Shown here: one piece after another, positions 27,414 to 37,258 of the stretch | How positions within the stretch are numbered: the stretch's first letter is position 1 | Layout of the letters: every line of letters starts with the position of its first letter | Source of the DNA: Pseudogemmobacter humi | Lineage (GTDB): Bacteria > Pseudomonadota > Alphaproteobacteria > Rhodobacterales > Rhodobacteraceae | Length of the DNA stretch: 64,000 bases | Reading direction: 5' to 3' | Assembly (NCBI RefSeq): GCF_900609055.1 | Contig: NZ_UXAW01000048.1 | Span: 62,001-126,000, forward strand | Program-made: the position numbers and the translations under genes | The notes under the pieces: model-generated | Databases searched by the model: none | What the model was told of the DNA's origin: nothing | The model's input: only the letters and a program-made list of their open reading frames with translations

Positions 27414-28287
27414 GCCCTTTCAGCATCTTGAACGCATCGCCGAAGGCTTCCAGCGCATTGGCCGGGATCAGGATGGTCTGCTTGCCGTTGCCCCTGGCCA
27501 CGGCCTCCAGCGCCTCGACCTGTTTCAGCGCGACCTGGAACTGCGCCGCCTCCAGCCCGTTCTTGGCGATGGCCCCGGCGATGACCTCGGTCGCATAGGC
27601 CTCGGCATCGGCGGTGACGCGGCGGGCCTTGGCCTGCTGCTCGGCGGCGTAAAGCTCGGCATCGGCCTGCAACTCGACGGACCGCTTCTTGCCCTCGGCC
27701 TCGGTCACCTGGGCGCGGCGGGCGCGCTCGGCATTGAGCTGTTGCAGCATGGCGGCGCGGGTGGCGTCGTCGAGATTGACATCGAGGATCTCGGCCCGCG
27801 TCACCTCGACCCCCCAGTCGTCCACCATGGCGGCGACCTGTTCGCGCACCCGCTCGATCAGCTGGCTGCGGTTGGACTGCACCTGGTCCAGTTCCAGCTT
27901 GCCGATTTCCGAGCGCACGATCCCCGCCACGGTGGTGGCGATGGCGCCGTCGATGTCGCGGATCCGGTAGACGGTCTTTTCGGGTTCCGTCACCCGGTAG
28001 AACACCGAGGTTTCGACCTTCACCAGCACGTTGTCGGCGGTGATCGCGTCCTGGCTGGCGTTCGGCAACTGCCGCTCCAGCACCGAGACCTTATGCGCGA
28101 TGCGGTCAAGGAACGGCACCACGAAATTGATCCCCGGCCCCAGCACCGATTTCAGCCGCCCGAAGCGTTCGACCACATGCTTTTCTGACTGCGGCACGAT
28201 GCGCACGCCAAGGAAGATGCAGAGAATGACGAAGAGGGCGACCGCCAGATAGACGGCGTTCCAGCCCGCGAAACTGCTCAGATCCAT
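27406..28287 (-). CDS. SPFH/Band 7 domain protein (paraslipin/QmcA-like)
   Basis: This 293-residue membrane-anchored protein has an N-terminal transmembrane helix (about residues 13-30). The SPFH domain follows (IVPQSEKHVVERFGRLKSVLGPG to about residue 170), then an Ala/Glu-rich coiled coil (about 185-250). Such proteins form large rings that organise membrane microdomains and pair with NfeD. It is the first gene of a three-gene overlapping operon. Confidence 0.87.
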   Translation of the reverse strand: MDLSSFAGWNAVYLAVALFVILCIFLGVRIVPQSEKHVVERFGRLKSVLGPGINFVVPFLDRIAHKVSVLERQLPNASQDAITADNVLVKVETSVFYRVTEPEKTVYRIRDIDGAIATTVAGIVRSEIGKLELDQVQSNRSQLIERVREQVAAMVDDWGVEVTRAEILDVNLDDATRAAMLQQLNAERARRAQVTEAEGKKRSVELQADAELYAAEQQAKARRVTADAEAYATEVIAGAIAKNGLEAAQFQVALKQVEALEAVARGNGKQTILIPANALEAFGDAFKMLKGRG

Positions 28288-28442
28288 CGCTCATTACTCC
28301 CAACAGCGCCACATTCCGAAGGCATGATCACTGTGCCGCCTGGGCGGATGCGCCGCAAGGGCGGAGTTTCCGCCCGCCTTCCCTCCGGGCCCGCGCCGCT
28401 ATAGGTTGGCGCGGTATTCTCACCCTCGCGGCAAGGACGGCC

Positions 28443-28685
28443 ATGACCCAGAGGCTTCATCTCGTTTTCGGCGGCGAACTGACGTCGCCCGACAAGACCC
28501 AGTTCAGGGATGTGGACAAGATCCATATCGTCGGCATGTTCCCCGATTACGATTCCGCCTTTAAGGCCTGGAAGGCCGAGGCGCAGCGCACGGTGGACGA
28601 CGCCCATACCCGCTATTTCATCGCCCATATCCACCGGCTGCGGGATGAGGAAAAGCCCGCCTCGGCCACCGAGGAACTGGGCTGA
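28443..28685 (+). CDS. DUF4170 family protein
   Basis: This 80-residue cytoplasmic protein matches DUF4170, a small family nearly confined to alphaproteobacteria and found just before waaA. Visible hallmarks are HLVFGGEL, VGMFPDYDSAFKAWK and YFIAHIHRL. Function is unknown. It ends three bases before waaA. A TATAGG box (28400-28405) lies 37 bases upstream. Confidence 0.82.
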   Translation: MTQRLHLVFGGELTSPDKTQFRDVDKIHIVGMFPDYDSAFKAWKAEAQRTVDDAHTRYFIAHIHRLRDEEKPASATEELG

Positions 28686-28688
28686 TCC

Positions 28689-29891
28689 ATGGTGGTATCG
28701 CCCGGGCGCAGCTGGTGGACGCTGGGCGGACGGCGGATGCCGGAGGGGGCCGCGCGCCGGCCCGCCCGGCCGTCCGGGCCGCTGGTCTGGCTGCATGTCG
28801 GGGGGCCGGCCTCGGTTTCCGGGATGCGCGAACTGGCGGTGCGGCTGACCGAGGAAGAGGATGTCGCGGTGCTGATGACCGGCGCGCCTTCCGGGGCCGG
28901 GGGCGTGTTGCACGACGATATCCCCGCCGAGACCGCCGCCGAGGTGCGGGCCTTCCTGGACCACTGGCACCCCGGGGCGGCGGTGTTCTCTGAGGGTGAG
29001 ATCCGTCCGGCGCTGCTGCACGAGGCGGCCGAGCGGCGGTTGCCCATCCTCTTGGCCGATGCGCGCGATCCGCATCTGCCGCGCGGGCGCGAAAGCTGGA
29101 TCCCCGGCGCGATGCGGCGGGCACTGGCGGCGTTCACGAAGATCTACGCCATCGATGCCGCTGCGGCGCGGGCCTTCCGCAAGGCGGGCGCGGCGCAGGG
29201 CAAGGTGACGATCGCCGGGCGGCTGGAGGAAAGCTCTTCGGCGCTGCCCTGCCTGGAGGCCGAGCGCGAATATCTGGCGAAGCTGATGGTGGCGCGGCCG
29301 GTCTGGTTCGGCGCCGGGGTGCCCGAGGGCGAAGAGGGCGTGGTGATCGAGGCGCAGCGCCAGGCGATGCAGATGGCGCATCGCATCCTGCTGATCCTGA
29401 TGCCGCAGGATCCGGCGCGGGCGGGGCCGCTGGCGCGGTCGCTGGAAGAGGCGGGCTGGCGGGTGGCCTCGCGCAATGACGAGAGCGAGCCCGAGCACGA
29501 CACCGAGATCTATATCGTCAGCGACCAGGCTGAACTGGGCCTGTGGTATCGGCTGGCGCCGATCACCTATCTGGGCGGCGGGCTTTCCGGCACCGGGCTG
29601 CATCTGAGCCCGCTGGAGCCGGCGGCGCTCGGCTCGGCCATCGTGCACGGGCCGCGGCCGGGGGCGTTCGGGGCGCCGCTCGGCCGGCTGGGCGCGGCGC
29701 GGGCGGCGCGGGCGGTGGCCTCGGGGCGCGATCTGAACGAGGCGCTCGGCGATCTGCTGTCGCCCGACCGCGCGGCCCGGCTGGCCCAGGCGGCCTGGGG
29801 GGTGGTGTCGGAAGGCGCCGAGGTGACCGAGAACGTGCTCGTAACCCTGCGCGGGCTGACCGGCGCCCGCACCGCAAGCGGGGGCGGCTGA
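28689..29891 (+). CDS. waaA: 3-deoxy-D-manno-octulosonic acid transferase
   Basis: This GT30 glycosyltransferase adds Kdo from CMP-Kdo to lipid A precursor at the inner membrane. The 400 residues have the two-domain GT-B pattern, with a Kdo-transferase-like SAGR-type loop ([10 protein letters not shown]) and a C-terminal nucleotide-binding part ([28 protein letters not shown]). The N-terminal membrane helix is weak, as in related Rhodobacteraceae. Its stop shares one base with the lpxK start (TGATG). Confidence 0.85.
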   Translation: MVVSPGRSWWTLGGRRMPEGAARRPARPSGPLVWLHVGGPASVSGMRELAVRLTEEEDVAVLMTGAPSGAGGVLHDDIPAETAAEVRAFLDHWHPGAAVFSEGEIRPALLHEAAERRLPILLADARDPHLPRGRESWIPGAMRRALAAFTKIYAIDAAAARAFRKAGAAQGKVTIAGRLEESSSALPCLEAEREYLAKLMVARPVWFGAGVPEGEEGVVIEAQRQAMQMAHRILLILMPQDPARAGPLARSLEEAGWRVASRNDESEPEHDTEIYIVSDQAELGLWYRLAPITYLGGGLSGTGLHLSPLEPAALGSAIVHGPRPGAFGAPLGRLGAARAARAVASGRDLNEALGDLLSPDRAARLAQAAWGVVSEGAEVTENVLVTLRGLTGARTASGGG

Positions 29892-30886
29892 TGCGCGCCC
29901 CGGGGTTCTGGAACCATCCGCCGGAACGGCCGGGGCTGGCGGCGCGGCTGCTCGCTCCGCTGGGCGCGTTATATGCGGGTGCGACGGCGCGGCGGCTGGC
30001 GCGCGGGGCAGGCTATCGCGCCGGTGTGCCGGTGATCTGCATCGGCAATCTGAACGCGGGCGGGGTGGGAAAGACGCCCACGGTCATCGCCCTGACCGAA
30101 CGGCTGAAAGCGCGCGGGCATCAGGTCCATGTGGTCACCCGTGGCTACGGCGGGCGCGAGGAAGGCCCGCTGCGTGTCGATGATATGCGCCACACCTCCG
30201 ACCGGGTGGGGGACGAGCCCCTGCTGATCGCGCCCTTCGCGCCGGTCTGGGTGGCGAAGGACCGCGCCGCCGGGGTGCGCGCCGCCGAGGCGGCGGGCGC
30301 GGGGGTGATCCTGCTCGATGACGGGCATCAGAACCCCTCGGTGGTCAAGGATCTGTCGCTGGTGGTGGTCGATGCGGAACAGGGTTTCGGCAACGGGCGC
30401 TGTATCCCGGCGGGGCCTTTGCGCGAGCCGGTGAGCGCGGGCCTCTCCCGCGCCGATGCGGTGCTGTCGATCGGGATTGACGCCGCGCAGGCGGCGTTCC
30501 GCGCCCGCTGGGGCGCACAGATCGCCGGGCTGCCGCATCTGACCGGGCGGCTCATGCCGTTGCAGATGGGGATGGACTGGCAGGGCACGCGGGTGCTGGC
30601 TTTCGCGGGCATCGGCAATCCGGCGAAATTCTTCGCCACTTTGCGCGCCGAGGGGGCCGAGGTGGTGCGGGCCGAGCCGCTCGACGATCACCAGAAGCTC
30701 TCGCCCGCTTTGCTGGCGCGGCTGGAGGCCGAGGCGAAACTCCTGGGCGCGCAACTGGTGACGACCGAGAAGGACGCGGCCCGGTTGCCGCTTTCCTTCC
30801 GCATGAAGGTGCTGACCCTGGTGGTGCGGCTGAAGATCGACGATCCGGCGGTGCTTGACGATCTGCTGACCAGGATGGGGCTGTGA
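29891..30886 (+). CDS. lpxK: tetraacyldisaccharide 4'-kinase
   Basis: This membrane-associated kinase phosphorylates the 4' position of the lipid A disaccharide. The 331 residues include a P-loop (NAGGVGKTP), the TRGYGG segment and DDGHQN with the catalytic Asp. The C-terminus contains [10 protein letters not shown]. The ATG at 29891 fits the family start (MRAPGFW). It is the last gene of DUF4170-waaA-lpxK and is followed by three palindromes before the convergent dxs gene. Confidence 0.9.
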   Translation: MRAPGFWNHPPERPGLAARLLAPLGALYAGATARRLARGAGYRAGVPVICIGNLNAGGVGKTPTVIALTERLKARGHQVHVVTRGYGGREEGPLRVDDMRHTSDRVGDEPLLIAPFAPVWVAKDRAAGVRAAEAAGAGVILLDDGHQNPSVVKDLSLVVVDAEQGFGNGRCIPAGPLREPVSAGLSRADAVLSIGIDAAQAAFRARWGAQIAGLPHLTGRLMPLQMGMDWQGTRVLAFAGIGNPAKFFATLRAEGAEVVRAEPLDDHQKLSPALLARLEAEAKLLGAQLVTTEKDAARLPLSFRMKVLTLVVRLKIDDPAVLDDLLTRMGL

Positions 30887-30888
30887 CT

Positions 30889-30957
30889 CCGAAATCTTCG
30901 AAGATTTCGGGCTAATTCCTTCGAAGGAATTAGCCCGTTTCCTTTAAAGGAAACGGG
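30889..30957. repeat. three abutting perfect palindromes between lpxK and dxs
   Basis: Palindrome 1 is 30889-30910 (22 bases, arms CCGAAATCTTC). Palindrome 2 is 30908-30937 (30 bases, arms CGGGCTAATTCCTTC). Palindrome 3 is 30934-30957 (24 bases, arms CCCGTTTCCTTT). Neighbours share a few bases and all are perfect. They fill the gap between two convergent genes and are AT-richer than the surroundings. As RNA each would form a stem with a loop of about four bases, so bidirectional termination or transcript-end protection is the simplest role. Confidence 0.85.
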
Positions 30958-30958
30958 G

Positions 30959-32878
30959 TCAGGCGCGGCGGCTGGCCGTGGCGATCCCCAGAACCTCCAG
31001 CACTTTTGCGGCGATCTGCGCGGCATCCATCCCGGCGATGCGATACATCGCCTCGGGGCTGGCCTGGTCGATGAAGATATCCGGCAGCACCATGGACCGG
31101 AACTTCAGCCCGCGGTCGAACACGCCCTCATCGGCCAGAAGCTGCGCCACATGGCTGCCGAAGCCGCCCACGGCGCCCTCTTCGACGGTGATCAGCGCCT
31201 CATGCTCACGCGCAAGCCGCAGGATCAGATCGCGGTCGAGAGGTTTGGCGAAACGCGCATCCACCACGGTCGGCGCCAGCCCGCGCGCGGCCAGAGCCTC
31301 GGCGGCTTTCAGCACCTCAGACAGCCGCGTCCCGAACGAGAGCAGCGCCACCCGCCCGCCTTCGCGCATCACCCGGCCGCGGCCGATCTCCAGCACCGCG
31401 CCCCGGTCGGGCATCTCCACCCCCGCGCCTTCGCCGCGGGGATAGCGTAAGGCGATGGGGCCCTCGTCCCAGGCCACGGCGGTCGCCACCATATGACGCA
31501 ATTCGGCCTCGTCGGCGGCGGCCATCACCACCATGCCGGGCAGATTGCTAAGGAAAGCCACGTCGAACGACCCGGCATGGGTGGCGCCATCCGCCCCCAC
31601 GAGGCCAGCCCGGTCGATGGCAAAGCGCACCGGCAGTCGCTGGATCGCCACGTCATGCACCACCTGGTCGTAGCCGCGTTGCAGGAAAGTGGAATAGATC
31701 GCGCAGAACGGCTTCATCCCGCCCGCCGCCAGCCCGGCGCTGAACGTCACCGCATGCTGCTCGGCGATGCCCACGTCGAACAGCCGCCGCGGAAACCGCG
31801 CACCAAACAGGTCGAGCCCGGTGCCGTCCGGCATCGCCGCCGTCACCGCAACGATCTTGTCGTCGCGCGCGGCCTCGTCGATCAGGCTCTCGGCAAAGAC
31901 GCGGGTGTAAGACGGCGCGTTGGAGGGCGTCTTCTTCTGCTCGCCGGTCACCACGTCGAACTTCGCCCGCGCATGGCCGCGGTCGGGGGAGTTCTCGGCC
32001 GGGGCGTAGCCCTTGCCCTTTTTCGTCAGCACATGGATCAGCACCGGCCCGGTGGCCCGCGCCTTCAGCATCCGCAGGATCGGCAGAAGCTGGTCCAGAT
32101 CATGCCCGTCGATCGGCCCGACATAGGTGAAGCCGAGCGCCTCGAACAAGGTTCCGCCGACCGCCATGCCCTTGAGCATATCGCGCGCGCGTTTCGCCCC
32201 CTCTTGCAGCGGCGCGGGCAAGAGCGAGACCAGCCCCTTCGCCACCTCTTTCAGGTCCTGGACCGGGGCCTCGGCGTAAAGGCGGCTCAGATAGGCCGAA
32301 AGCGCCCCCACCGGCGGCGCGATGGACATCTCGTTGTCGTTCAGCACCACGAAGAGCCGCTTCTTCAGCGCGCCCGCGTTGTTCATCGCCTCGAACGCCA
32401 TCCCCGCCGACATCGAGCCGTCGCCGATCACCGCGATGGCGTCGCCCGCATCGCCGCCCAGTCCCGCCGCGCAGGCGAAGCCGAGCGCCGCCGAGATCGA
32501 GGTGGAACTATGCGCCGCGCCGAAAGGATCATAGGGGCTTTCCGAGCGTTTGGTGAAGCCCGAGAGCCCGCCTTCGGTGCGCAGAGTGCGGATCCGGTCG
32601 CGCCGCCCGGTCAGGATCTTGTGCGGATAGCACTGGTGGCCCACGTCCCAGATCAGCTTGTCGCGCGGGGTGTCGAACACCGCGTGCAGTGCCACGGTCA
32701 GCTCGACCACGCCAAGGCCCGCGCCCAGATGCCCGCCGGTGACCGAGACCGCCGAGATCGTCTCGGCCCGCAACTCATCGGCAAGCTGGCGCAACTCGCG
32801 GTCGCTCAGCCCTTTCAGGTCCGAGGGGAAATGCACCCGGTCAAGCAAGGGCGTGGCGGGGCGTTGCGGATCAGCCAT
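30959..32878 (-). CDS. dxs: 1-deoxy-D-xylulose-5-phosphate synthase
   Basis: This thiamine diphosphate enzyme condenses pyruvate and glyceraldehyde 3-phosphate, the first step of the MEP isoprenoid pathway. The 639 residues include [13 protein letters not shown], the ThDP motif [18 protein letters not shown], the [12 protein letters not shown] segment with the catalytic Glu, and the C-terminal transketolase domain. The start lies 12 bases after the ispA stop, so xseB-ispA-dxs is probably one operon feeding isoprenoid synthesis. Confidence 0.96.
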   Translation of the reverse strand: MADPQRPATPLLDRVHFPSDLKGLSDRELRQLADELRAETISAVSVTGGHLGAGLGVVELTVALHAVFDTPRDKLIWDVGHQCYPHKILTGRRDRIRTLRTEGGLSGFTKRSESPYDPFGAAHSSTSISAALGFACAAGLGGDAGDAIAVIGDGSMSAGMAFEAMNNAGALKKRLFVVLNDNEMSIAPPVGALSAYLSRLYAEAPVQDLKEVAKGLVSLLPAPLQEGAKRARDMLKGMAVGGTLFEALGFTYVGPIDGHDLDQLLPILRMLKARATGPVLIHVLTKKGKGYAPAENSPDRGHARAKFDVVTGEQKKTPSNAPSYTRVFAESLIDEAARDDKIVAVTAAMPDGTGLDLFGARFPRRLFDVGIAEQHAVTFSAGLAAGGMKPFCAIYSTFLQRGYDQVVHDVAIQRLPVRFAIDRAGLVGADGATHAGSFDVAFLSNLPGMVVMAAADEAELRHMVATAVAWDEGPIALRYPRGEGAGVEMPDRGAVLEIGRGRVMREGGRVALLSFGTRLSEVLKAAEALAARGLAPTVVDARFAKPLDRDLILRLAREHEALITVEEGAVGGFGSHVAQLLADEGVFDRGLKFRSMVLPDIFIDQASPEAMYRIAGMDAAQIAAKVLEVLGIATASRRA

Positions 32879-32890
32879 GCGTGGTCCCTC

Positions 32891-33760
32891 TCAGGCCTGG
32901 CGGGTGATGGTGAAACGGGCGGCTTCGATCAGCGGCAGCGCGCGCTCGCCCCAGGGGGCCAGCGCCGCCTCGGCCTCGCGGATCAGCGCCTGCGCGCGGG
33001 CGCGGGCGCCGTCGAGCCCCAGAAGCGACACGAAAGTCGCCTTGCCGCGCCCGGCATCCTTGCCGGTGCGCTTGCCGGTGGCATCCGGGTCGCCCTCGAC
33101 ATCCAGAAGATCGTCGTGGATCTGGAACGCGAGGCCAAGCGCGCGGGCGTATTCGCCCAAAGGCGCCGGATCGGCGCCGGCCAGCACCGCCCCGGCCTCG
33201 GCGGCGTAGCGGATCAGCGCGCCGGTCTTGCCGGCCTGAAGCGCGGTGATCTCATCAAGCGTCAGCGCCCGCCCGGCGCTCTCAGCCGCGATGTCCAGCG
33301 CCTGGCCCAGCACCATCCCCTCGGCGCCGGAAGCCTTGGCCAGCCGCGCCACCAGTGCGATCCGCACCTCGGCGGGCCCGAGCGCCGGATCGGTCAGAAG
33401 TTCAAACGCCAGCGTCTGAAGCGCGTCCCCCGCGAGGATCGCGGTCGCCTCGTCCCATTTCACATGAACCGTGGGCTGGCCGCGGCGCAGATCGTCGTCG
33501 TCCATCGCCGGCAGATCGTCATGCACCAGGCTATAGGCATGCAACGCCTCGACCGAGGCCGCCGCCGCCAGCGCCCGTTCCGGGGCGACATTGTGCAGCC
33601 GGGCGCTTTCCAGCACCAGAAAGCCGCGCAGCCCCTTGCCGCCGCGCAAAGCGTAGCGCATCGCATGGATCACCGGCTGCTCGGCGCGCGGCGCCAGCTC
33701 CGCCTCCAGCCGCGCCGCGACCAGCGCGGCATCCCGGGCCAGCCGTTCGGGAAAGCTCAC
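32891..33760 (-). CDS. ispA: polyprenyl synthetase (farnesyl / geranylgeranyl diphosphate synthase)
   Basis: This 289-residue prenyltransferase elongates allylic diphosphates with isopentenyl diphosphate. It has the first Asp-rich motif (HDDLPAMDDDD), GKTGALI and the second Asp-rich motif (HDDLLDVEGD). The GTG at 33760 was chosen; it overlaps the xseB stop (GTGA), whereas the frame further upstream lies inside xseB. Chain length (C15 or C20) is not certain from sequence alone; the position between xseB and dxs favours IspA. Confidence 0.92.
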   Translation of the reverse strand: MSFPERLARDAALVAARLEAELAPRAEQPVIHAMRYALRGGKGLRGFLVLESARLHNVAPERALAAAASVEALHAYSLVHDDLPAMDDDDLRRGQPTVHVKWDEATAILAGDALQTLAFELLTDPALGPAEVRIALVARLAKASGAEGMVLGQALDIAAESAGRALTLDEITALQAGKTGALIRYAAEAGAVLAGADPAPLGEYARALGLAFQIHDDLLDVEGDPDATGKRTGKDAGRGKATFVSLLGLDGARARAQALIREAEAALAPWGERALPLIEAARFTITRQA

Positions 33761-33996
33761 AGCCCCTCCGCCGGTGCGGTCCCCACGGCCTTGCCCTCCT
33801 GGGCGCGGATCATCTCGACGCGCGACTCGGCCTCGGCCAGCTTGCGCGCGCAATGCTCTTTCAGCGCGGCGCCGCGTTCGTAAAGCGCGATGGATTGTTC
33901 CAGCGCGACCTCGCCGCGTTCCAGTTGGCCGACCACGCCTTCCAGCGCCGCCATCGCTTCCTCAAAGCTCATTTCGGTAACGGGTTTTTCGGTCAT
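33757..33996 (-). CDS. xseB: exodeoxyribonuclease VII small subunit
   Basis: This 79-residue helical subunit binds XseA to form exonuclease VII. It shows the typical SFEEAMAALEGVVGQLERGEVALEQSIALYERG pattern, given here only as SFEEAMAALEGVVGQLERG. The C-terminal tail is basic and variable. The stop overlaps the ispA start. xseA is not in the window. Confidence 0.92.
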   Translation of the reverse strand: MTEKPVTEMSFEEAMAALEGVVGQLERGEVALEQSIALYERGAALKEHCARKLAEAESRVEMIRAQEGKAVGTAPAEGL

Positions 33997-34007
33997 GAGC
34001 CGGGGCC

Positions 34008-34916
34008 TCAGCGTGAAAGATCGGTCATTGTGCCAACATAAGCCGCGACGGATGCCGCAAGCGCGGGAAGATCATAACCGCCTTCCAGAGTCGAGACCAG
34101 CTTTCCGCCGGACACGTCCCACAGCCGCGCGGCGAGCCAGGCGAAATCCCCCGCTTCCCAGTCCAGCGCGGCCAGCGGATCGTCGCCATGCGCGTCGAAC
34201 CCGGCCGAGACGATCAGCAGTTCGGGCTTGTAATCGGCAAGCGCGGGCAGGATCGCGCGCTCATACTGCCGCCGCATATGGGCGCCATCGGTGCCCGCAG
34301 CCAGCGGCAGGTTGAGGATCTGGCCATGCGCGCCGCGCTCGGCCGCTGACCCTGAGCCGGGGAACAAGGGCATCTGATGCGAGCCCGCGAACAGGCAGCG
34401 CGCCTCGTCCCACAGAAGGTCCTGAGTGCCGTTGCCGTGATGCACGTCGAAATCTACCACCGCCACGCGGCTCAGCCCATGATGGTCCAGCGCCCGCTTC
34501 ACCCCGATCGCGGCGGTGCCGTAAAGGCAGAACCCCATGGCGCGCTCACGCTCGGCATGGTGGCCCGGCGGGCGCGCGGCGACGAAGGCGGCGCTGTCCT
34601 CACCCGCCAGCACCGCATCCACCGCCGCCGCCATGCCGCCCACGGCACGCAAAGCCGCCCGGTGCGAGCCGGGTGAAAGCCAGGTGTCGCCGTCGAGCGC
34701 CGCCAGCCCCTCGCGCGGCACGGCGGCCTTCACCTTCGCCAGATAAGACGCCGGATGGCAGCGCAACACCTCGGCCTCATCGGCCAGCGGACAATCGCGG
34801 CGCTCAACGGCCAGCCCCTCCAGCCCGCGCGCCACAGCCTCCAGCCGCGCAGATCGCTCCGGGTGCCCCTCGGGCGTCAGATGCTTCCGGCAATCCTTAT
34901 GCGAATAGACCAGCAT
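34008..34916 (-). CDS. histone deacetylase family protein
   Basis: This 302-residue Zn-dependent amidohydrolase of the class II HDAC / acetylpolyamine amidohydrolase / AcuC type has RPPGHHAERERAMGF (active-site His pair), VDFDVHHGNGTQD (Zn ligands) and SAGFDAHGDDPL. The substrate is unknown; acetylated polyamines or small amides are likely. It is 11 bases upstream of xseB on the same strand and starts directly behind a copy of the dispersed module, which supplies its AGGATG Shine-Dalgarno-like sequence. Confidence 0.88.
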   Translation of the reverse strand: MLVYSHKDCRKHLTPEGHPERSARLEAVARGLEGLAVERRDCPLADEAEVLRCHPASYLAKVKAAVPREGLAALDGDTWLSPGSHRAALRAVGGMAAAVDAVLAGEDSAAFVAARPPGHHAERERAMGFCLYGTAAIGVKRALDHHGLSRVAVVDFDVHHGNGTQDLLWDEARCLFAGSHQMPLFPGSGSAAERGAHGQILNLPLAAGTDGAHMRRQYERAILPALADYKPELLIVSAGFDAHGDDPLAALDWEAGDFAWLAARLWDVSGGKLVSTLEGGYDLPALAASVAAYVGTMTDLSR

Positions 34917-34918
34917 TG

Positions 34919-34972
34919 TCTTTCATCCTGACCTAAATACCCCGGGGGTGCGGGGGCAGGGCCCCCCCGCGC
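34919..34972 (-). repeat. dispersed intergenic module, copy F, directly before a start codon
   Basis: On the minus strand, a G/C hairpin (GGGGGGCCC...GCCCCC region, 34950-34970) is followed by GCACCCCCGGGGTATTT and AGGTCAGGATGAAAGAC, ending at the ATG of the HDAC gene at 34916. The layout equals copies D and E. Confidence 0.65.
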
Positions 34973-34983
34973 CAGCGACCGCG

Positions 34984-35679
34984 TCAGTCCGGCGCCAGCA
35001 TATAGCCTTCGCCGCGCACCGTCTGCAGATAGCGCGGCGCTTTCGGGTCGTCTTCGATCTTGCGGCGCAGCCGGGTGATCTGCACATCCACCGCGCGCTC
35101 CTGCGCCTCTTCCTCGCGGCCCATGTCGAGGACCAGCCGCTCGCGGGTGATCGCCTCGCCGGGGCTGGCGGCGAACAGCCGCATCAGCGCGGCCTCGGTC
35201 GCGGTCAGCCGCACGATCTCGTCGCCGCGCCACAATTCGCCGCGGTCCATATCGTAGCGCACCGCGCCCAGGTGCAGCATCTTCGGGGCCGCCGCGCCCG
35301 CCACCGCCTGCGGCACCCGGCGCAGGATCGCCCCCACCCGCAGCAAAAGCTCCTTCGGCTCGAACGGTTTGGCGAGATAGTCGTCCGCCCCGGCCTCCAG
35401 CCCCTCGATCCGGTTCTGGGTCTCGCCGCGCGCGGTCAGCAGAAGGATCGGCGTCTGCATGCTTTTGCGCAGATCGCGGGTCAAAGCGATGCCGTCCTCA
35501 TCCGGCATCATCACGTCGAGCACGATCATGTCGAATTCCAGCCCGGCAAGCAGCCGCCGCGCCTGCGAGGCATCCTTCGCGACCGTGACCATATAGCCGT
35601 TGCGCACCAGGAACTTCTGCAACAGCACCCGGATCCGCTCGTCGTCATCGACCACCAGAAGATGTGCGTCACCCGTCAT
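34984..35679 (-). CDS. petR: OmpR-family response regulator PetR
   Basis: This 231-residue response regulator has a receiver domain with phospho-acceptor Asp in VLDVMMPDEDG (D55) and a C-terminal winged helix (about residues 135-228, ending ITRLRRKIEDDPKAPRYLQT and on). It matches PetR of Rhodobacter, which is linked to expression of the cytochrome bc1 genes. The start overlaps the petP stop by one base, so the two are coupled. No sensor kinase gene is nearby. Confidence 0.88.
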   Translation of the reverse strand: MTGDAHLLVVDDDERIRVLLQKFLVRNGYMVTVAKDASQARRLLAGLEFDMIVLDVMMPDEDGIALTRDLRKSMQTPILLLTARGETQNRIEGLEAGADDYLAKPFEPKELLLRVGAILRRVPQAVAGAAAPKMLHLGAVRYDMDRGELWRGDEIVRLTATEAALMRLFAASPGEAITRERLVLDMGREEEAQERAVDVQITRLRRKIEDDPKAPRYLQTVRGEGYMLAPD

Positions 35680-36173
35680 CAGGAGCCCTCCCGCAGGCGG
35701 TTGTAATAATCGCGCAGATCGGGGTCCATCATCGCCTCAAGCACTTGGCGGAAGCCCTGGACCGCGGCGGGGCCGGCAGCGCGATAGGCCGCGCGCATCC
35801 GGGCGCGCTGCGCATCGGAGAGCTGCTTCTCCATCGCCTCGCCCTTTTCGGTAAGGTAGAGATGCCGCTCGCGCCCGTCCTTGCGGCCTTTTTCGCTGCG
35901 TACATGGCCGTCGTCGATCAGCGTGCGCAAGACCCGGTTCAGGCTTTGTTTCGTCACGCCGAGGATCCCCAGCAGGTTCGACACCGTGGTTCCGGGCGAG
36001 CGGTGGATGAAATGCAGCGCCCGGTGATGGGCGCGGCCGTAATCCATGGTGGCGAGGATGCGGTCCGGGTCGGCGGTGAAGCCGCGATAGGCGAAGAACA
36101 TCGCCTCGATTCCTTTGCGCAGCTGCTCGTCGGTCAGGAACAGCAGGCTTTCGCCGCCCGGGGTCTGCACCAT
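35679..36173 (-). CDS. petP: MarR-family regulator PetP
   Basis: This 164-residue winged-helix regulator of the MarR type forms the petP-petR pair known from Rhodobacter capsulatus. It has an N-terminal dimer helix, the HTH segment TTVSNLLGILGVTKQSLNRVL and a DDGHVRSEKGRKDGRERHLY wing (first 18 residues shown as DDGHVRSEKGRKDGRERH). It is divergent from ilvE; the 144-base gap holds an imperfect dyad CTTG-N9-CAAG (36208-36224) that could be its operator. Confidence 0.85.
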   Translation of the reverse strand: MVQTPGGESLLFLTDEQLRKGIEAMFFAYRGFTADPDRILATMDYGRAHHRALHFIHRSPGTTVSNLLGILGVTKQSLNRVLRTLIDDGHVRSEKGRKDGRERHLYLTEKGEAMEKQLSDAQRARMRAAYRAAGPAAVQGFRQVLEAMMDPDLRDYYNRLREGS

Positions 36174-36211
36174 TTTCCGCCTCCTTTTCGGCGGAATTTA
36201 CGTCAGCCTTG

Positions 36212-36240
36212 TTGACTTTCCAAGTTCTAAAGCGTAGCGA
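36212..36240 (+). promoter_or_regulatory. possible promoter of ilvE overlapping a dyad
   Basis: TTGACT (36212-36217) and TAGCGA (36235-36240) are 17 bases apart. The -35 box lies inside CTTG-N9-CAAG (36208-36224), which a MarR-type protein such as PetP could bind. Weak, based on sequence only. Confidence 0.3.
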
Positions 36241-36317
36241 GTCCGTGCTTTGGCGCAAGATAATGGCCGCAACGGACGCAATCTGCGCAACTTTTGTAAA
36301 AACGGAGGGGCCGGGAT

Positions 36318-37184
36318 ATGGCGGCATATGACGATCGCGACGGAAAGATCTGGATGGACGGCAAGCTGGTCGAATGGCGCGGCGCCAATGTCCATATTCT
36401 GACCCATGCGCTGCACTATGCCTCGGCCGTGTTCGAGGGCGAACGCTGCTACAACGGCAAGATCTTCAAATCGACCGAACATTCCGAGCGGCTGATCCAT
36501 TCGGGCAAACTGCTCGACATGGACATCCCCTGGACGGTGGAGCAGATCAACGCCGCCAAGGACGAGGTGCTGAAGGCGAATGGCTATACCGACGCCTATG
36601 TCCGCGCCATCGCCTTCCGCGGCGCCGGTGACGAGATGGGCGTCGCCGCGCTGGCCAATCCGGTGCGTCTGGCGATCGCGGCTTGGGAATGGGGCGCCTA
36701 TTACGGCGACGCCAAGTTCAAGGGCGCCAGGCTCGACATCTCGAAATGGAAGCGCCCCTCGCCCGAGACCATCCCCTCCGAGGCCAAGGCGGCCGGGCTT
36801 TACATGATCTGCACCATGTCGAAACACGCCGCCCAGGCCCGCGGCTGTTCGGATGCGATGATGTTCGATTATCGCGGCTATGTCGCCGAGGCGACCGGGG
36901 CGAACATCTTCTTCGTCAAGAACGGCGAGGTGCATACGCCGAAAGCCGATTGCTTCCTGAACGGCATCACCCGCCAGACCGTGCTGCAAATGCTGCGCGA
37001 CATGCAGATCACCGTGCATGAGCGCCACATCATGCCCGAGGAACTGGAAGGTTTCGAGCAATGCTGGCTGACCGGCACCGCGGCCGAAGTGACCCCGGTG
37101 GGGCAGATCGGCACCTATAATTTCGAGGTGGGCGAGCTGACGAAGCGCGTCGCCACCGAATACGAAAAGCTGGTGAGGTCGTAA
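36318..37184 (+). CDS. ilvE: branched-chain amino acid aminotransferase
   Basis: This fold-type IV PLP enzyme makes leucine, isoleucine and valine from their 2-oxo acids. The 288 residues have HALHYASAVFEGER near the N-terminus, the PLP lysine in TIPSEAKAAGLYM (K157), the YVAEATGANIF phosphate-binding segment and the TGTAAEVTPV tail motif. The start follows GGAGGGG. A strong terminator follows. Confidence 0.93.
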   Translation: MAAYDDRDGKIWMDGKLVEWRGANVHILTHALHYASAVFEGERCYNGKIFKSTEHSERLIHSGKLLDMDIPWTVEQINAAKDEVLKANGYTDAYVRAIAFRGAGDEMGVAALANPVRLAIAAWEWGAYYGDAKFKGARLDISKWKRPSPETIPSEAKAAGLYMICTMSKHAAQARGCSDAMMFDYRGYVAEATGANIFFVKNGEVHTPKADCFLNGITRQTVLQMLRDMQITVHERHIMPEELEGFEQCWLTGTAAEVTPVGQIGTYNFEVGELTKRVATEYEKLVRS

Positions 37185-37201
37185 GGCGCCGCCGGTGTGA
37201 G

Positions 37202-37226
37202 AAAGCCCCGCTTTGGCGGGGCTTTT
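37202..37226 (+). terminator. intrinsic terminator after ilvE
   Basis: AAAGCCCCGC pairs with GCGGGGCTTTT around a TTTG loop, followed by CTTTTC. It lies 17 bases after the ilvE stop. Confidence 0.85.
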
Positions 37227-37258
37227 CTTTTCGGGCCGGCTTCCTGTCGGGCCGGGAA

